From: Gnetum montanum
Lineage: Eukaryota; Streptophyta; Gnetopsida; Gnetales; Gnetaceae
NCBI GenBank assembly: GCA_015680685.1
Contig: MNCI01030354.1
Coordinates: 16,143-80,142, forward strand
DNA: 64,000 bases
Reading direction: 5' to 3'
The notes beneath the pieces are model-generated. The model searched no databases. It was not told the DNA's origin and worked only from the letters and a program-made list of their open reading frames with translations. How positions within the stretch are numbered: the stretch's first letter is position 1; each line of letters starts with the position of its first letter. This document shows, in pieces, positions 52,400 through 64,000 of the stretch. A program made the translations under genes and the position numbers.

Positions 52400-54324
52400 T
52401 TGCTTCTTTCTACGGCCATGCCTAAAGAAAGGATGCTTCCGATGATGTGGGGGATTCCCACTGCTGTTGATAGTAGTAGCATAAGTAATATTTGTTGGTT
52501 GGTGCAGTGGTGAAAAACCTTTCGGTACTACTGGTAATGATGTAGAAGGAGGTGAAGGATGAGAATATTAAGAGCAAGGAGAAGTGTAAGGAACATGAGG
52601 TGGTGATCCTGTTGGAGAGGACATGGGTTGATAATATTTGGGAGAATGATAATGATGAGGTAAAGCAGAGGATGTTGATCCAGTTGGAGAAATAGGGTAC
52701 TAAACATAATAAGCACTTGGTGTTGGGGCATACAAAGGTTAAGGCTAGTTTGGGGATGGTCTCCCCCACAACTGGGGGTTTTGTAATTGTGTTGAACACA
52801 GTACTTCTGTATGAAATCCAGATGTAGCATTCTTCCCCAATGCTCATGTAGATGTGACAAGATTGGGCATTGGCCTTTGGGGTGATCGTATAGGGAAACA
52901 GTGCATTGATACTTCTGATTTGTAGTTGGGCCACTATCAGTCCTTCTTTCCGATTGTCGAATGGTGTTCTATCTTGTTTCTCGATTTCACATCCTCTATT
53001 TGTTCTGGTTGTTAGAGTGATCTTGTGTGGTTTTACCTTTGATAATGTTTGCATATTCTTCACATTTTTCATGTACCCCTTCCATCATCTTATTAATATT
53101 TTCCTTGATTGCATCTATTGATTTTAGTATTAGCAAAGATGGGGATGGTTCCACCTCCTTGAGGTGAGTTGATTTCTCCTCTTCATGATTATGGACCTTT
53201 GTTACTCTAAGAGTTTGATCCAGTTGAGATTTTTCAACATTCTCCCATTTAGATATTTCTCCCTCCATTTTTGCTACTTGCTTAATAAGCTCTTGGAATT
53301 GGTGGGTTCGTAGTTCATATAGTTGCCCTGGGACATACATCCCTAGGGTCTCCCTTGTTTCATTATGGAGCCCATCCATGATGTGACACATTAGCCTTTC
53401 CTCGAAGAACCCATGGCCTGGGCATTTGTTTATCAACGAATAATATCTTTCTAAGGCCATGTCCAAGGGTTCATGTTGCCCTTGTTTCCACTCTTGGATT
53501 TGTCTCCTCAAGGCTGACACTCTTGCATAGGTTTAATATCTTTCATTGAAGAGTTCCACCATTGTCAGCCAACGACGAATTGATTTCGGCTTTAAAGACC
53601 TATAACATACTTTTGCTTAGCCAATGAGTGTCATAGGAAAGAGCTTAAGTCTTTGCCACCCATTATCAATGTTGTTCCATGCATAGGCATCATAGAAGGC
53701 TTGTAAATGATGTTGTGTATCTAAATCATAGCCTCCTGAGAACTTGGAAAGGTTATTTATATCAAGCTTGGATAGACGGCTTTTGTTACGATGCCTGTGG
53801 GATATTTGAACATCCCTTGTTATATGCATTAGGCTCTAAGTGGCTAGCAGGGGTTCATTGTCACTAAGTAGGTTGTGAGTTTGTGAGTTGGGATGATGTT
53901 GTCTTTATTCATGTTGGTGTTCTTGATTTTGCTTGTGGGTTCGATTTTTATTGCTACGTTGACCCCTTGAGGAATAGTCATCCATGTCATGACTTGATGT
54001 TGAAAGAGTAGAGGATGAGAAAGAACTAGAAGACTCATCATAACTTTTGTAAGTCTTCCAACCATCCCTTGATGTACTCTTACTAACCATTGAGAAGGTC
54101 CTATGCCTTACAGACCCCCTTGTTCTATGGGATGTCCCATCCTCACTAGGGATGTTTGAGTTGGATGACAAGAGTCCTTGAGTATCCATGGGGTGTCCAT
54201 GAACATATGAAACTCCTACATAAGATTGAGTATTCCAAACTTTGTGTTTGTCATAAATTTCATTGGTTCTCCAATGAATTGCCTCACTAGATGTTGCGTT
54301 ATCATTGTTTTGTGAGAGAGACAT
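52400..54324 (-). pseudogene. decayed gag of nested element
   Basis: N-terminus from 54324 (MSLSQNNDNATSSEAIHWRT) with a Ser/Arg-rich stretch. Capsid core at 53829-53020 (FSGGYDLDTQHHL, LFPMTLIG, LDMALERYYSL, HGFFEERLM). Zinc-knuckle region near 52870 (LYDHPKGQCPIL), where the first Cys residues are partly lost, then a proline-rich tail. At least three frame breaks. Close relative of 60-1552. Confidence 0.8.
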
Positions 54325-54439
54325 TGTAGTGAATTGTGTGTGGCTTAATTGAATTTAATTTCTTTCTTTGAAAGTTGTATCATTAATACCTTGTTATAGT
54401 GATCTTATATGATATAACTAATCTAGATAACTAGCATTG

Positions 54440-54457
54440 TCCCTAGCAATGACACCA
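54440..54457 (-). other. decayed primer binding site, tRNA-Asp type
   Basis: The minus strand reads TGGTGTCATTGCTAGGGA. Relative to TGGCGCCGTTGCCGGGGA most changes are C-to-T or G-to-A, as expected from decay of methylated CG sites. Confidence 0.7.
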
Positions 54458-54458
54458 A

Positions 54459-55266
54459 TGATGAGCAATGAGGTACCCCTACACTCAACCATATGAATAC
54501 GAGCATGTATGCATGATCCGGTCGAACTTCGCAGATGGACTAGTTGTGGCACCTAGATAGTTTTGTCACATATGGTTTAGTCCAGAGTGAGGTGTATGAT
54601 GTGATTTCTAAGACTATGCTACTCCTAAAGACAATGAGAAATAGCTTATGTAAACTAATAAGCAATAGGGAGAAAAATCTAAGCTAGCCTAAGTGTGATG
54701 AGCATCTATCCTTAATCATCTGTACGCATCTCAAACTTCATGTACTACTTCTAGGATTACCAAGTGTACATTACTTGAAGCACTACTAGATACACCATTG
54801 GGTTATCACATAGTTACACTTAAATGTTTGTGATTAAGACATGCTCATTTCACATTAATAACAGAAATAGTAAATGACGATAAAAGAAATATTAACTAAG
54901 AAAACAAAAATAAATAATTAACAATTAAAGAATTAAAAATTAAGTGAATGTTGTAATGATGGAGTAATCTCGATCTTTATTGCCAATTGTGTGCATGTCC
55001 AAGTACGTCATACTTGAACAAAGGTTCCGTACAATTACAAGCATCACACTGCAGGCATGCACTTGGGAAAAGAACTAAAAATTAACAAAAAGACTCTCGA
55101 CTCCTAATGACTAACTAATGACTTCCATCCCGTGTGCTTGAGTGCTATATTTATAGGCTAACATAGGAATCACAATATCGTGTATATGATATTGTACCTA
55201 GGCTGCAATATCGTGTACCTAATATCATGTACCCAATATCAGGGCCTGGCAAACTGTGATTCATCA
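54459..55266 (-). repeat. 5' LTR of nested element (808 bp)
   Basis: TGATGA at 54459, TCATCA ending 55266, TATA box (CCTATAAATATAGC) at 55158-55145 and a degenerate GATATC array at 55170-55245. Confidence 0.9.
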
Positions 55267-55271
55267 AGCAT
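55267..55271. repeat. target site duplication AGCAT (right)
   Basis: Pairs with 46963-46967. Confidence 0.9.
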
Positions 55272-57019
55272 GACATAGCATAACTTAGAAAGAATAACTT
55301 AGGGCCTCTTGGGCCCTATGGGTATAGGATGTCAATATGCATATTTGACTCACCTAGTACCCATTGTGGTAAATCATGTTTCTGTAGCAGTAGTATCGGA
55401 TTTCGCATGTTTACACATTTAGCCTTATACTTTGCATGTTTTGGTAATATGAAAGTAGTAATTTGCATCTCTCAAGTTTAACATATGTGTACACAATTTT
55501 GAAGTAAATTTGTAACTTTGGGATACCTTCGAGAGCGTAGTCTAAAACGTGAAAAATTTTCTAACTATTGGCTCTACTTCTAGGGAGTGTAACCCGTAAA
55601 ACTTTGCTAAAATTCCAAAAAAAATCCACTTGCTAGCTACGCTTCGAGGGAGCATAATCCCAAATTTTCACAAAAAGTCTAAGTATTGGCTATGCTCTTG
55701 GGGAGCGTAGCTACCAAAAACTCACAATTTTTGATTTAAAAAAAAAACTAACTAGCTACATCCCCTGCACTAAGTGCTAGCCATGGTCACGACCTCGAGG
55801 CTGCACAAATGGTGCCACCGCATGCCATGTCATCTACCTTCCCTGATACAAAAATAAAGAGTGAAACTTAGGAAAAATGCACCCCTTACAATGCCCTCTC
55901 CCATAGTCCCTATGACTTCATGTCCTTGCCATATGGTGCTAAGCCCTCATAGCTCCTATTGCAACCCTTCCTTGCCACCAACCACATTGGCTATCGCTCC
56001 CGTCCTTGGCCCTGCCCCTACCCCTGCATTTGGCATACATGAAATTTTTTTTGACAAACCCCTTGCTGTGGATCCCACTCATGGGTAGTAGCCCTAGGGC
56101 TAATGCCAAACCTTGAACTCTTTCCCTGTGCACCATACAAATTTCATGATAAAGGCCCAAGATTAAGAGATGATCCCTGCCACCACCCATGTGCCATCTC
56201 GGCCACCACTCATGTATAGAAATATCATTTTTGCAGCAACCCTTTGCCCCATCCCTGTTCCATAGGTGACCTAGGGCTACTGCTGAACCTCACCATGCAT
56301 ATCATAAAATCAAAAATAAATTTCTTTTTCCCTGAGACCCTACATAGACCACTATTGTGGTCGTGACTACCAAAACCCTTACGCTTAGAAAATCGTAACC
56401 ATAAACCCTTGCCCAGCATGCATGCCTTCATAGCTGCGATGGCCTAAATGACCACAGTGATGGTGGCCCCTGCCATGGTTGGTCCCCATCGAAACCAAAC
56501 CCCAAAACCCACGAGAAACAAGCAAGCAATGCAAAGACAACAAAAAGGGGATGAGCATAGTTAGGAGTGCCTATTGGTTGATGATGCCCTGCGTTCCTCT
56601 ACATGTGTCCATGGTAGGTGCTCTAGGACTTGCTCTCCCTCATCCACATTGGTGAAGCTGGGATGTTGATGTCCACTTTGGTGTGACATTCTAGCAACCA
56701 TGCTCTTGCAACCATGCTATGCTTTGGAAAGTTCGTTTTTACCTTTTGATAATGACAAATTTACCAAGGGTAAAATGCACTTATATATCCCTAGGGATCA
56801 CTTAAATTTTTACCTACCTAGGACTATGCTTAACAATGTAGAGCGTAGTTGGGTGTGAGTGTAGTCACTAGAGTTAGAAAAATTTTTAATTTTTCTGGCA
56901 GTCTTTGGACTTAAGAAAAATTTTAAATTTTTCTCATTGCCTAGTGGATGCTTGAGCCAGTTTTGTTTTCCTGACGCACCAAACCTTGTTCCAATGATGC
57001 ATTTAGAACATTTGACCAT
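55272..57019 (+). other. right part of Tat PR-RT spacer
   Basis: Noncoding. 55520-55740 and 56810-56880 carry the same GAGCGTAG/CTATGCTC half-sites and ATTTTTC-rich links as the Tat LTRs, so part of it may be an old related LTR. The frame at 55861-56088 has no recognised domain. Confidence 0.4.
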
Positions 57020-57255
57020 CTGTTATGATGTTAAATTGGTAGTTTGTCCATTCACCACAATGTTAAACTGGTAGTTCATCCATCCACTATGATGTTAAAT
57101 TGGTAGTTCAACCATCTGCTATGACATTAAACTGGCACTTTGTCCATCTGCTACAACATTAAATTGGTGTCTCATGGTCCACTAAGACCTTAGACTAGCA
57201 TTTCATGGTCCACTAAGACCTTAAACTGGTGACCCCATGGCCTGTCAAGGCCTAA
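57020..57255 (+). repeat. TTAAACTGG tandem array, right side of the PR-RT spacer
   Basis: About seven units with (G/A)T(G/T)TTAAA(C/T)TGGTAG-like cores, period 35-40 bp, in the same orientation as the array after integrase. Confidence 0.8.
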
Positions 57256-57408
57256 AACCAGCCCACATATCCCTTGCTTTTACAATCACATCTGCACATA
57301 GGAAAAATTTTATCACATTGTTTTCTTTAACTATGCATATTTCTCTCATTAAGATAGGTGCAACTTGACATTTTTCTAGTTGTTTTTGTAGGATTATTGT
57401 AGGATTTA

Positions 57409-58560
57409 CAACATGTCTATGTACGAGCATCTTCATTCACCACTGGTCCTCACTAGGCCACATGGTGATCTTGCATGATGTATCGATCCAGAATGCCTAG
57501 ACCTTGAAACTGTAGCCTATAATGAATACATAAAATCCATATAGGCATCACTAGACTAGCTAGACCCTCTAGTTAAGGCTCTAGACTTAGAGGTAGGTGA
57601 CATTATTGAGGATTCCCTTGTTGAAATTCATGTAGCAACATCTAGTGATGAGGTGAAAACATTGAAACTTAGTTCTTTATTAGAGCCTCAACATGCCCAA
57701 AACATCGCAAAAGTACTTCATGAAAACATCAAGGCATTCACATGGTGTTACGAAGACATGCCAGGCCTAGATCCTTATGTAGTACAACACAACATAATTG
57801 TTGATCCCAACATGAAACCAGTTAAGCAAAAAGCTTGCAAGGTTAGGCCTAAGGTGGTGTTGGCAGTTCACAATGAAATCACCAAGCTATACAAAGCTAG
57901 TTTCATCCAAGTTGTTGACTATGTAGATTTGGTCTCTAACATCATCATTGTACCCAAGAAAAATGGAAGCATATGCATTTACATAAACTTCCGGGACTTG
58001 GACAAGTTAACCATGAAAGATAATTTTCTATTGCTTAGTATTGTTCAATCGGTTGATATATGACTGGCCATGCCTTGTTGTCCTTCATGGACGAGTTCTT
58101 AGGGTACAACTAGATTCAAATCAACCCAGAGCACCAATTCAGTACTACCTTCATGACCCCTTGGGGTACATTTTGCTACATCATGATGTCCTTTGGACTC
58201 AAGAATGCAAGAGCGACTTATCAGTGAGCTATGATGTATATGTTTAGCAATTACCTATTAGATCTGCTCAATGATTATGTTGAAAATATAGTAGTTAAAT
58301 CCAAGGCATCACACAACCACGCAAATGACTTAGACCTTGTGCTTAAACATTGCTTGAAGCATGAACTTAGGTTAAATCCTAAGAAATGTGTCTTTAATGT
58401 CAAGATGGGCCACATGCTAGCTTTTGTAGTATCTAAAGTAGCCATATGCATAGACCCCAATAAAGTTAAGGCTATTATCAACTTAGCACCACCGACTAAT
58501 GTTAAGGAGCTACAAGGGTTACAAGGCAGATTGTAATTCATATGATGGTTTATCGCATGG
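57409..58560 (+). pseudogene. Tat reverse transcriptase
   Basis: A possible leader MSMYEHLHSPLV at 57409 precedes RT. RT motifs: FTWCYEDMPGLDP, then NIIIVPKKNGSICIYINFRD, FMDEFLGYN, INPEHQFSTTF, PWGTFCYIMMSFGLKNA, YVENIVVKS (in place of YVDDIVV), NPKKCVF and IDPNKVKAI. Stops and a frame change at about 58063 show it is dead. YVEN also alters the catalytic Asp pair. Confidence 0.88.
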
Positions 58561-59190
58561 TTGATCGACAAGTTGCAGCCAATGCAACACTTGCTCAAAA
58601 AGGGAGTCCACTTTGAGTGGATGGCTTAATGTTAAGAGGCATTTGACAACCTTAAATAGGAGTTGGCTCAACTTTCGACGATCTACCCTCCATAAGGAGA
58701 TAAACCATTTTACATCTACCTTGCTACCTCAGACATGTCCATCAGTTCTTTGCTTTATCAAAAGTGAGATGATGGCACTAAGGTCTCGATATACTACGTA
58801 AGCCATGCATTAGTAGCCTACGAAGCAAAGTACAATGATGTGGAAAAGACTTACCTCACCTTAGTCTTCACACTTAAGAATTGGAGGCATTATCTTTTCT
58901 GTAGTTAAGTTAACATCATCTATAAGAGCAATGTACTTAGAGCCATTATAGCAAACATCTATGAGAGTAGTTGCATTGCACATTGGAAAGCAATAACCAT
59001 GGAGTTTGACCTACATTACATTGCACAAGCATCAACCAAAGGTCAAGTAATAGATGCGTAACTTATGGCTTCCCCAATCGATGACCAAGTAATGATAGAT
59101 CTAGAATTTCTAGATGAGCATGTCACTAGCATAAGTCAAGTGCCTAACAACTTCGAGACACTTTGACACCTCAATGATGCTTTAACCTCT
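58561..59190 (+). pseudogene. Tat first RNase H
   Basis: Connection segment HFEWM, then KPFYIYLATSDMSIS, IYYVSHALVAYEAKY, VEKTYLTLVF and NWRHYL, as in Ty3 RNase H. Followed by the tether ASTKGQVIDA and a linker. Stops present. Confidence 0.8.
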
Positions 59191-59525
59191 CAAGGGGGTA
59201 GTGTTGACATTCCCCTATGGGGATATTCAATCCTTGACGTATCATTTTGCATTTCCATGTACTAACAACGTGGTAGAGTATGAAGGTATTCTTTGGGGTA
59301 TCTTAGTAGCTCATGACCTAGGAATACAAAACCTAGCAATTTGAGGAGTCTCACAGCTAGTTATCAACCAAGTTACAGAGGTTTACACTTGCAAAGCCCA
59401 ACACTTGAAGCCTTATCGTGACTTGGTGAACCACCTGCTCAAGCAGTTTGCAATTGCTAATGTTTAGCATATCGCCTGCAACAAAAATGCCATTACCAAT
59501 ACATTAGCTACATTAACCTTAAGCA
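59191..59525 (+). pseudogene. Tat second (archaeal-type) RNase H
   Basis: FPCTNNVVEYEGILWGI then HDLGIQNLAI and SQLVINQVTEVY. TNN-EYE and the S-LVINQV motif are typical of the extra RNase H of Tat-lineage elements, lying between the first RNase H and integrase. The GDS motif reads G-V-S after a stop. Confidence 0.8.
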
Positions 59526-59719
59526 TTGCACCTGAAATGTTCCATGCATTGCCCATCACAGTGGTAGATTACACTATGCCTATCATGCAAACAACCAACA
59601 TTACATCCATAGCTACAATAACCACCACCCATGCAGTAGAGTGGTACGATGACATCAAGTCATACCTTGTACAAGGTGAACCTCTACAACATCTAATCAC
59701 TAAAAAGGATGTAGTGTGA

Positions 59720-60870
59720 AAGCGGTCATAGCCGTACGTCATTGTAGGCGATAGCACCTTGTGCCACCGATCCTATGATGGCATACTGTTAACATGCATT
59801 AGCGATAGTGAAGCATAGATGATCGTCGAACAAGTCCACGAGGGACTCTGCAGAGGCCACATATCACTTAGGGCAATGGTAGCAAAGATCAAATGCTTAG
59901 GTTACTATTGGCCTTACATGGAGCGCGATTGCATTTTCAAGGTCAAGACATGTGACACGTGTCAATGACATGGTAACTTACTGCATGTGCCACCCACTGA
60001 ACTACATAAAATGTAGATCATGTGGCTATTCCAACGTTGGGGGTTGGACATCATAGGGCCAATAACAACTATGTCCTCCGTAGAGCATAGCTTTATCATA
60101 ATCGCCACTGAGTATTTTACAAAGTGGGTTGAAGCTATTTTCCTTAGGAAGACTACATCATAGTAGGTTTGCAAATTCATACTGGATAACATAGCATCCT
60201 ATTTTGGTTTACCCATGACCATAGTCATAAACAATGAGCCACAGTTTAGTAGTGCTGAGACTAATGCCTTTTGCAAGTGCCTCAAAATCAAACATTCCTT
60301 TTCATCACCTTACTACTTGTAGGCAAATGGCCAAGTAGAGGTGACAAAAAAGGTCATCATTAATCTTCTAAAGAAGATGCTCTGTAGTAGCAAATAATGA
60401 TGACATAAGTAGCTGATATATGCACTCTGGGCCCACTACATGAGATGAAGAAGCACAGCAGGTAAGATGCCATATAGTTTGGTTTATGGGTCTAAAGCTA
60501 TCTTGCCTCTTGAATTGCAGGTCCCATCACTCCATGTAATCATCTCAAGCCTTATTAACGAGGCTCAAAATCATGGGTTGAGGACCATAAACCTTAACTT
60601 GATAGAGGAGGAGCACATGTAGATCAAGTGCTTCCAACAAACATAATAGCAAAAGCACTGTCGCAATCAGAATTAATGCTCAATCAAGGAGGGGGACCTA
60701 GTCCTCAAGGCTATTTGCGAATTTGCAGAAAAAGTCTTAGCCAACTAGGAAGGGCCTTTCATGGTCATTAAGGCCTATGAAAATGAAGCATTCAAGCTTA
60801 CTAACCATGATGGCAACGAATTTTCCAATTCGGTAAACCACTCGTATTTGAAGTTGTACTACACCTAGTA
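59720..60870 (+). pseudogene. Tat integrase
   Basis: Zinc-binding part VHEGLCRGHIS and CDTC (about 59830-59965). The core has all three acidic residues in context: WGLDIIGP, LDNIASYFG and NGQVEVTKK (D, D, E). Also FTKWVEAI, VYGSKAILPLEL and the C-terminal GPF-V-KAY block. Stops replace several codons. Confidence 0.87.
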
Positions 60871-60899
60871 CACAATGCACATCAACGACAAAGCAAGGT

Positions 60900-61190
60900 A
60901 AGCGCTAGTCTACTATGATTATAAACTGGCATAGCATGTCTACTATGACATTAAACTAACATCTATAGATAGTCTGCTATGACTATAAACTAACATAGAT
61001 AGTCTGCTACAACTATAAATTAGCATAGAGCAACCACCATGACGCTAAACTGGCACAACTCATCCTTGGATCATGACGTTAAAATGGCATAGCTTCCATC
61101 ATCTGCTATGACATTAAACTAGCACCTAGTAGTCTATTAGAACTATAAACTAGTACATCATGGTCTACTAGAACCTTAAACTGGGTTTGT
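60900..61190 (+). repeat. TAAACTGGC tandem array after integrase
   Basis: About eight units of 30-45 bp with CTATGA..TATAAACT(A/G)(G/A)CAT cores, directly following the end of pol. The same place and sequence type as 36051-36312 in the minus copy. Confidence 0.85.
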
Positions 61191-62822
61191 AGTTCAACAC
61201 ACAGTTCTGTAGATAAGTGTGTGTGAATCCCTCCAACTTTTCGTCATTTTCCCACACTTTGTGGGTGGGGTGGGGCATTGCAGTTCTAGAGCAGAGTTCA
61301 CATTGTCAAGAGAGTCCTCTGGGACATTTACAACATTACCATCCCTTGGCATTTTGCTGATCCTATGGAAATGTCCTTGGGCATTTTGTTGACCTTTTGG
61401 AGCTCCTACCATAGTCGCTAGTAGCACTTGCCCTAGGTTGCACTGGTAGCATTACCAGCCTTGGATATTTCATTGTTGGCTGGAGCTCTTATCATCAGCA
61501 CCATCCACTAGAGTACTAGTAGTATTGTGGCCCAGCCATTTTGCTACCATCCTCTAGCCCTCACCATTTCCTAGGCTTGGAAGCACTTTCAGCATCCTAG
61601 CTCTTTGCCATTTTGCTGGCTTTTTAAGCTCTTATCCTTAACATGGAGTCTTGAGCACTTGCATCACCATTATTGTCAGCCATTTTACTAACCTCTCTAG
61701 GGTGCTTGCCATCAGTGTGGCTACTGAAGCTTTTATAGCCTCCTCCCTCTGACACTTACATTGGTTCTCCAAGCTCTTGCAACTGGTCCAGCACTTGTGG
61801 CACTTGTAGCATACTCAGGTCTAGCAGTTTACTCTCACCTCATGTTGTGTGGTTATTTTCTTGTTCTCTCTACATTGTGTTTGCAGGATAAAGCCTTGAA
61901 GGTGATTGTGCAGAGATGCATCTCATCGTAGTGGCAAGTCACCGGATTACTCTGATGTGCATGATTAGATTAGTTAAACAAATCAAGAGTGCACATCCCT
62001 ATTACCTCGCTATAGCCCACTTGCATTTACCCATCTACCTTGCATTTCTTTGCCTTTCCCCACATCACTAAGCTTACGACCCCTCTAATGCACATGGCAC
62101 CTTCTCTAAATCAACTGCAAAACCCATAGTGGATGTAATGCAACTCATTCCATGGGAAGCCTTTGTGGGCTAGTTAAAGCCCAAGTGGATGTAACACAAC
62201 TCATCTCGAGGAGGAAACACCTATCCTATAGATGCAACATGGTTTCCTTAAACCAAAGTTCATTAGGTGGCATCCAGTTCACTTGATGGAAAGCATCCTG
62301 TAGTTACCACTTTGCAATGTGTAGATCTCAAATCAAGTTCACCTCACAAGTCAAAAAAGCAAAAAATACAAAAAAAAGAAAGAAAAAAAAAGCAAAAAAA
62401 TTGGGACAAAACATGTTCGCAAGCATTTAGCAAAGCTGTAGTTTTGCAATCGGTCCAACCCTAAGTCCACATCAACCTTCTCATAAGCACTCCAACAAGA
62501 GGTTATCATTTCAGGGGCAAATCATTCTGGTGTCATGGGCGTTAACTCTCTCATAAGCATTTTAACAAGAGGTCACTATTTGGAGACAAGCCATCCTTGG
62601 TGCCACATGTTGCAGTATTACATTGTTTACATTTCATTCGCTTGTTATTCCCTACATCCTTTATCTCTAGTATATCATCATCCTTAGCACTCTTGAGCAT
62701 TGTGAAGTGATGTCCAGTTGGGTACTAATGAGCAATGTTGGTGCTAGGCCTGCTGTGGTGTTTTTTGTTCTTTGTCAATGTCTCTCGGGCCACTTCTCTA
62801 GACGTCAACAAAGAGGGACCAA
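61191..62822 (+). other. Tat 3' noncoding region with polypurine tract
   Basis: No coding potential recognised; A-rich at 62350-62400. Ends with the polypurine tract AACAAAGAGGGACCAA just before the LTR at 62823. Homologous stretches occur in the minus copy (for example 35790-35870). Confidence 0.6.
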
Positions 62823-64000
62823 TGAAACACCACCAAATTCGGGCTCCTGGGTCTCAATTGTAGATTTGTCTAAGTGTCAAAGCTTGGAAAATTTTGTCTA
62901 AGTGTTAAGACTATGCTCCTACTGCTAGCACTATGCTCTAGAGTGTAGTTAGTGTAGTTGACATTAACAATCTAGATTTGCAAAATTTTTCTAAGTGTCA
63001 ACAGTAGTTGCAAATTTTTTCTAAGTGTTCTGACTATGCTCAGCCTACTAGGATTATGCTTTAGAGCAGAGTCAACCTTGGAACACTAGTTTTGCAAATT
63101 TTCCTAAGTGTTAAGCTAGAGGCTGCTAAGCATGGTTGGGATGGATGAAATAGTTTGGCAGATTTTCTAACTCCTAAGCTTACGCTCCCTACTATGCTCT
63201 AGAGCATAGTTAGCATAGTCTACATGGGCATGTCATCTTTGCTAGATGTTCTTCAAGTGTAAGGGCTAGACTCTCACCTTCAGGACTATGTTGTAGAGCA
63301 TAACTAGTATAGCTTGCACTGAGCATCATTTTTTGGCAAGATTTGCCTAACTCTTGGGGCTATGCTCTAAAGCGTAGTTAGTGTACTTTGTTGGAACTAC
63401 CTCTAGAAGCCTTCAAAACTCAGCATTGGCCTACATCTCAGCTCTAATAGTTCTTTGGCAAGTAGTATCAACAAGTGTTATCTCTTTTGCACCCCCCATT
63501 CACCCTCAAATTGTACCTACACTTGACACCACTCAAGAGAGTGGATAGCATAGTCCTAGAGCATAGTCTCCAAACTATACTATTTTGCACTATTGTCAGG
63601 TACATTGTAGTTTGTTCACCACTTGCACATGTAGTCTCAATAGCGTAGTCATAGTCTAGTTGTTTCACAGGGTCCATTGGAACACACCAGTAGAACACCA
63701 TTTTGCTTCAGTGAGAGTGTAGTTGGGGCTAGCATAGTCCCAACTACCACTCTATCATGTGGCACCCAATTTGCAATTCACGCTAATCCTAGGCCTATAA
63801 ATACCCTAGCGTTTTACATTTTAGGGGTTGGCAAATCAAAAGCGAGGTTAGAAAATTTGAACATTGGCATTCTTGGCACTCTTACACCTGCGCACTTGGC
63901 ATTTTGGTGAACTTTAGGACACCACCCGATACCATTGCACACCACTACAACACTATTGTACACCCAACACATCATCGAGCATTGTAGCCTATAGGACATT
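62823..64000 (+). repeat. 3' LTR of Tat plus copy, cut by window end
   Basis: TGAAACACCACCAAATT onward aligns with 36762. TATA at 63796-63803. A perfect palindrome ACTATGCTCTAGAGCATAGT lies at 63191-63210. Confidence 0.88.

Larger units (their letters stand above)
46968..55266 (-). mobile_element. gag-only LTR retrotransposon nested in Tat spacer
   Basis: Bounded by TGATGA and TCATCA and by AGCAT target duplications. In element order (minus strand) it has the 5' LTR (55266-54459), a decayed tRNA-Asp primer site, gag (54324-52400) and 1.8 kb of noncoding sequence. No RT, RNase H or integrase was found. The 3' LTR is present as R-U5 (47690-46968) with a U3-like part at 50570-50430, separated by a 2.7-kb insertion. 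Same family as 1-2628 and 32060-32895. It would need another element's pol to move. Confidence 0.85.
36762..64000 (+). mobile_element. giant Ty3/Tat-lineage retrotransposon, incomplete at right
   Basis: Order: 5' LTR, gag, protease, long spacer, RT, RNase H, second RNase H, integrase, 3' noncoding part, polypurine tract, 3' LTR (open at the window end). The second RNase H marks the Tat/Ogre lineage, as do the great length and a gap between protease and RT. About 27 kb as it stands, about 19 kb without the nested element at 46968-55266. All frames carry stops. The two LTRs differ by roughly one base in eight by eye, so it is old. Confidence 0.88.

Overview
The window reads as nuclear DNA of a seed plant with a very large, transposon-packed genome. 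A gymnosperm, probably a conifer, is the best guess: the one host gene has multi-kilobase introns holding whole retroelements, and nearly everything else is decayed LTR retrotransposon or LINE sequence. The species cannot be named. There are no bacterial-type operons, rRNA or tRNA genes, or CRISPR arrays.

Layout. Positions 1-2628 hold the gag and 5' LTR of a minus-strand Ty3-type element, inserted in the RNase H region of a Copia element whose 3' end and LTR follow (2629 to about 3366). A decayed L1-type LINE fills about 3540-7715. Then come Ty3 pol remnants (minus strand) and a head-to-head pair of gag fragments to about 10350. The only recognisable host gene is adenylosuccinate lyase (minus strand, 28304 to 11920), assembled here from ten coding exons with no internal stop: 554 codons, every intron in phase 0, and an N-terminal extension that looks like a plastid transit peptide. 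Its intron 8 holds a second copy of the LINE, intron 4 a fold-back element and intron 9 diverged tandem repeats. Upstream lie a LINE zinc-finger relic, a 562-bp fold-back element, a PIF1-like helicase pseudogene and a solo LTR with perfect 5-bp target duplications.

From 33.4 kb to the end the window is a nest of Ty3/Tat-lineage elements. A minus-strand copy (about 33412-36761) is broken inside its integrase by a plus-strand copy of the same family, which starts at 36762 and runs past the window end. The plus copy has LTR, gag, protease, then a long PR-RT spacer, RT, RNase H, a second RNase H and integrase, then its 3' LTR. The spacer carries an antisense, apparently spliced gene. It also carries a nested gag-only element (46968-55266, target duplication AGCAT) of the same family as the element at the window start. 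The 3' LTR of that nested element appears to be split by a 2.7-kb insertion with its own open reading frame. All retroelement genes have stops and frameshifts and look inactive. The adenylosuccinate lyase gene looks intact.
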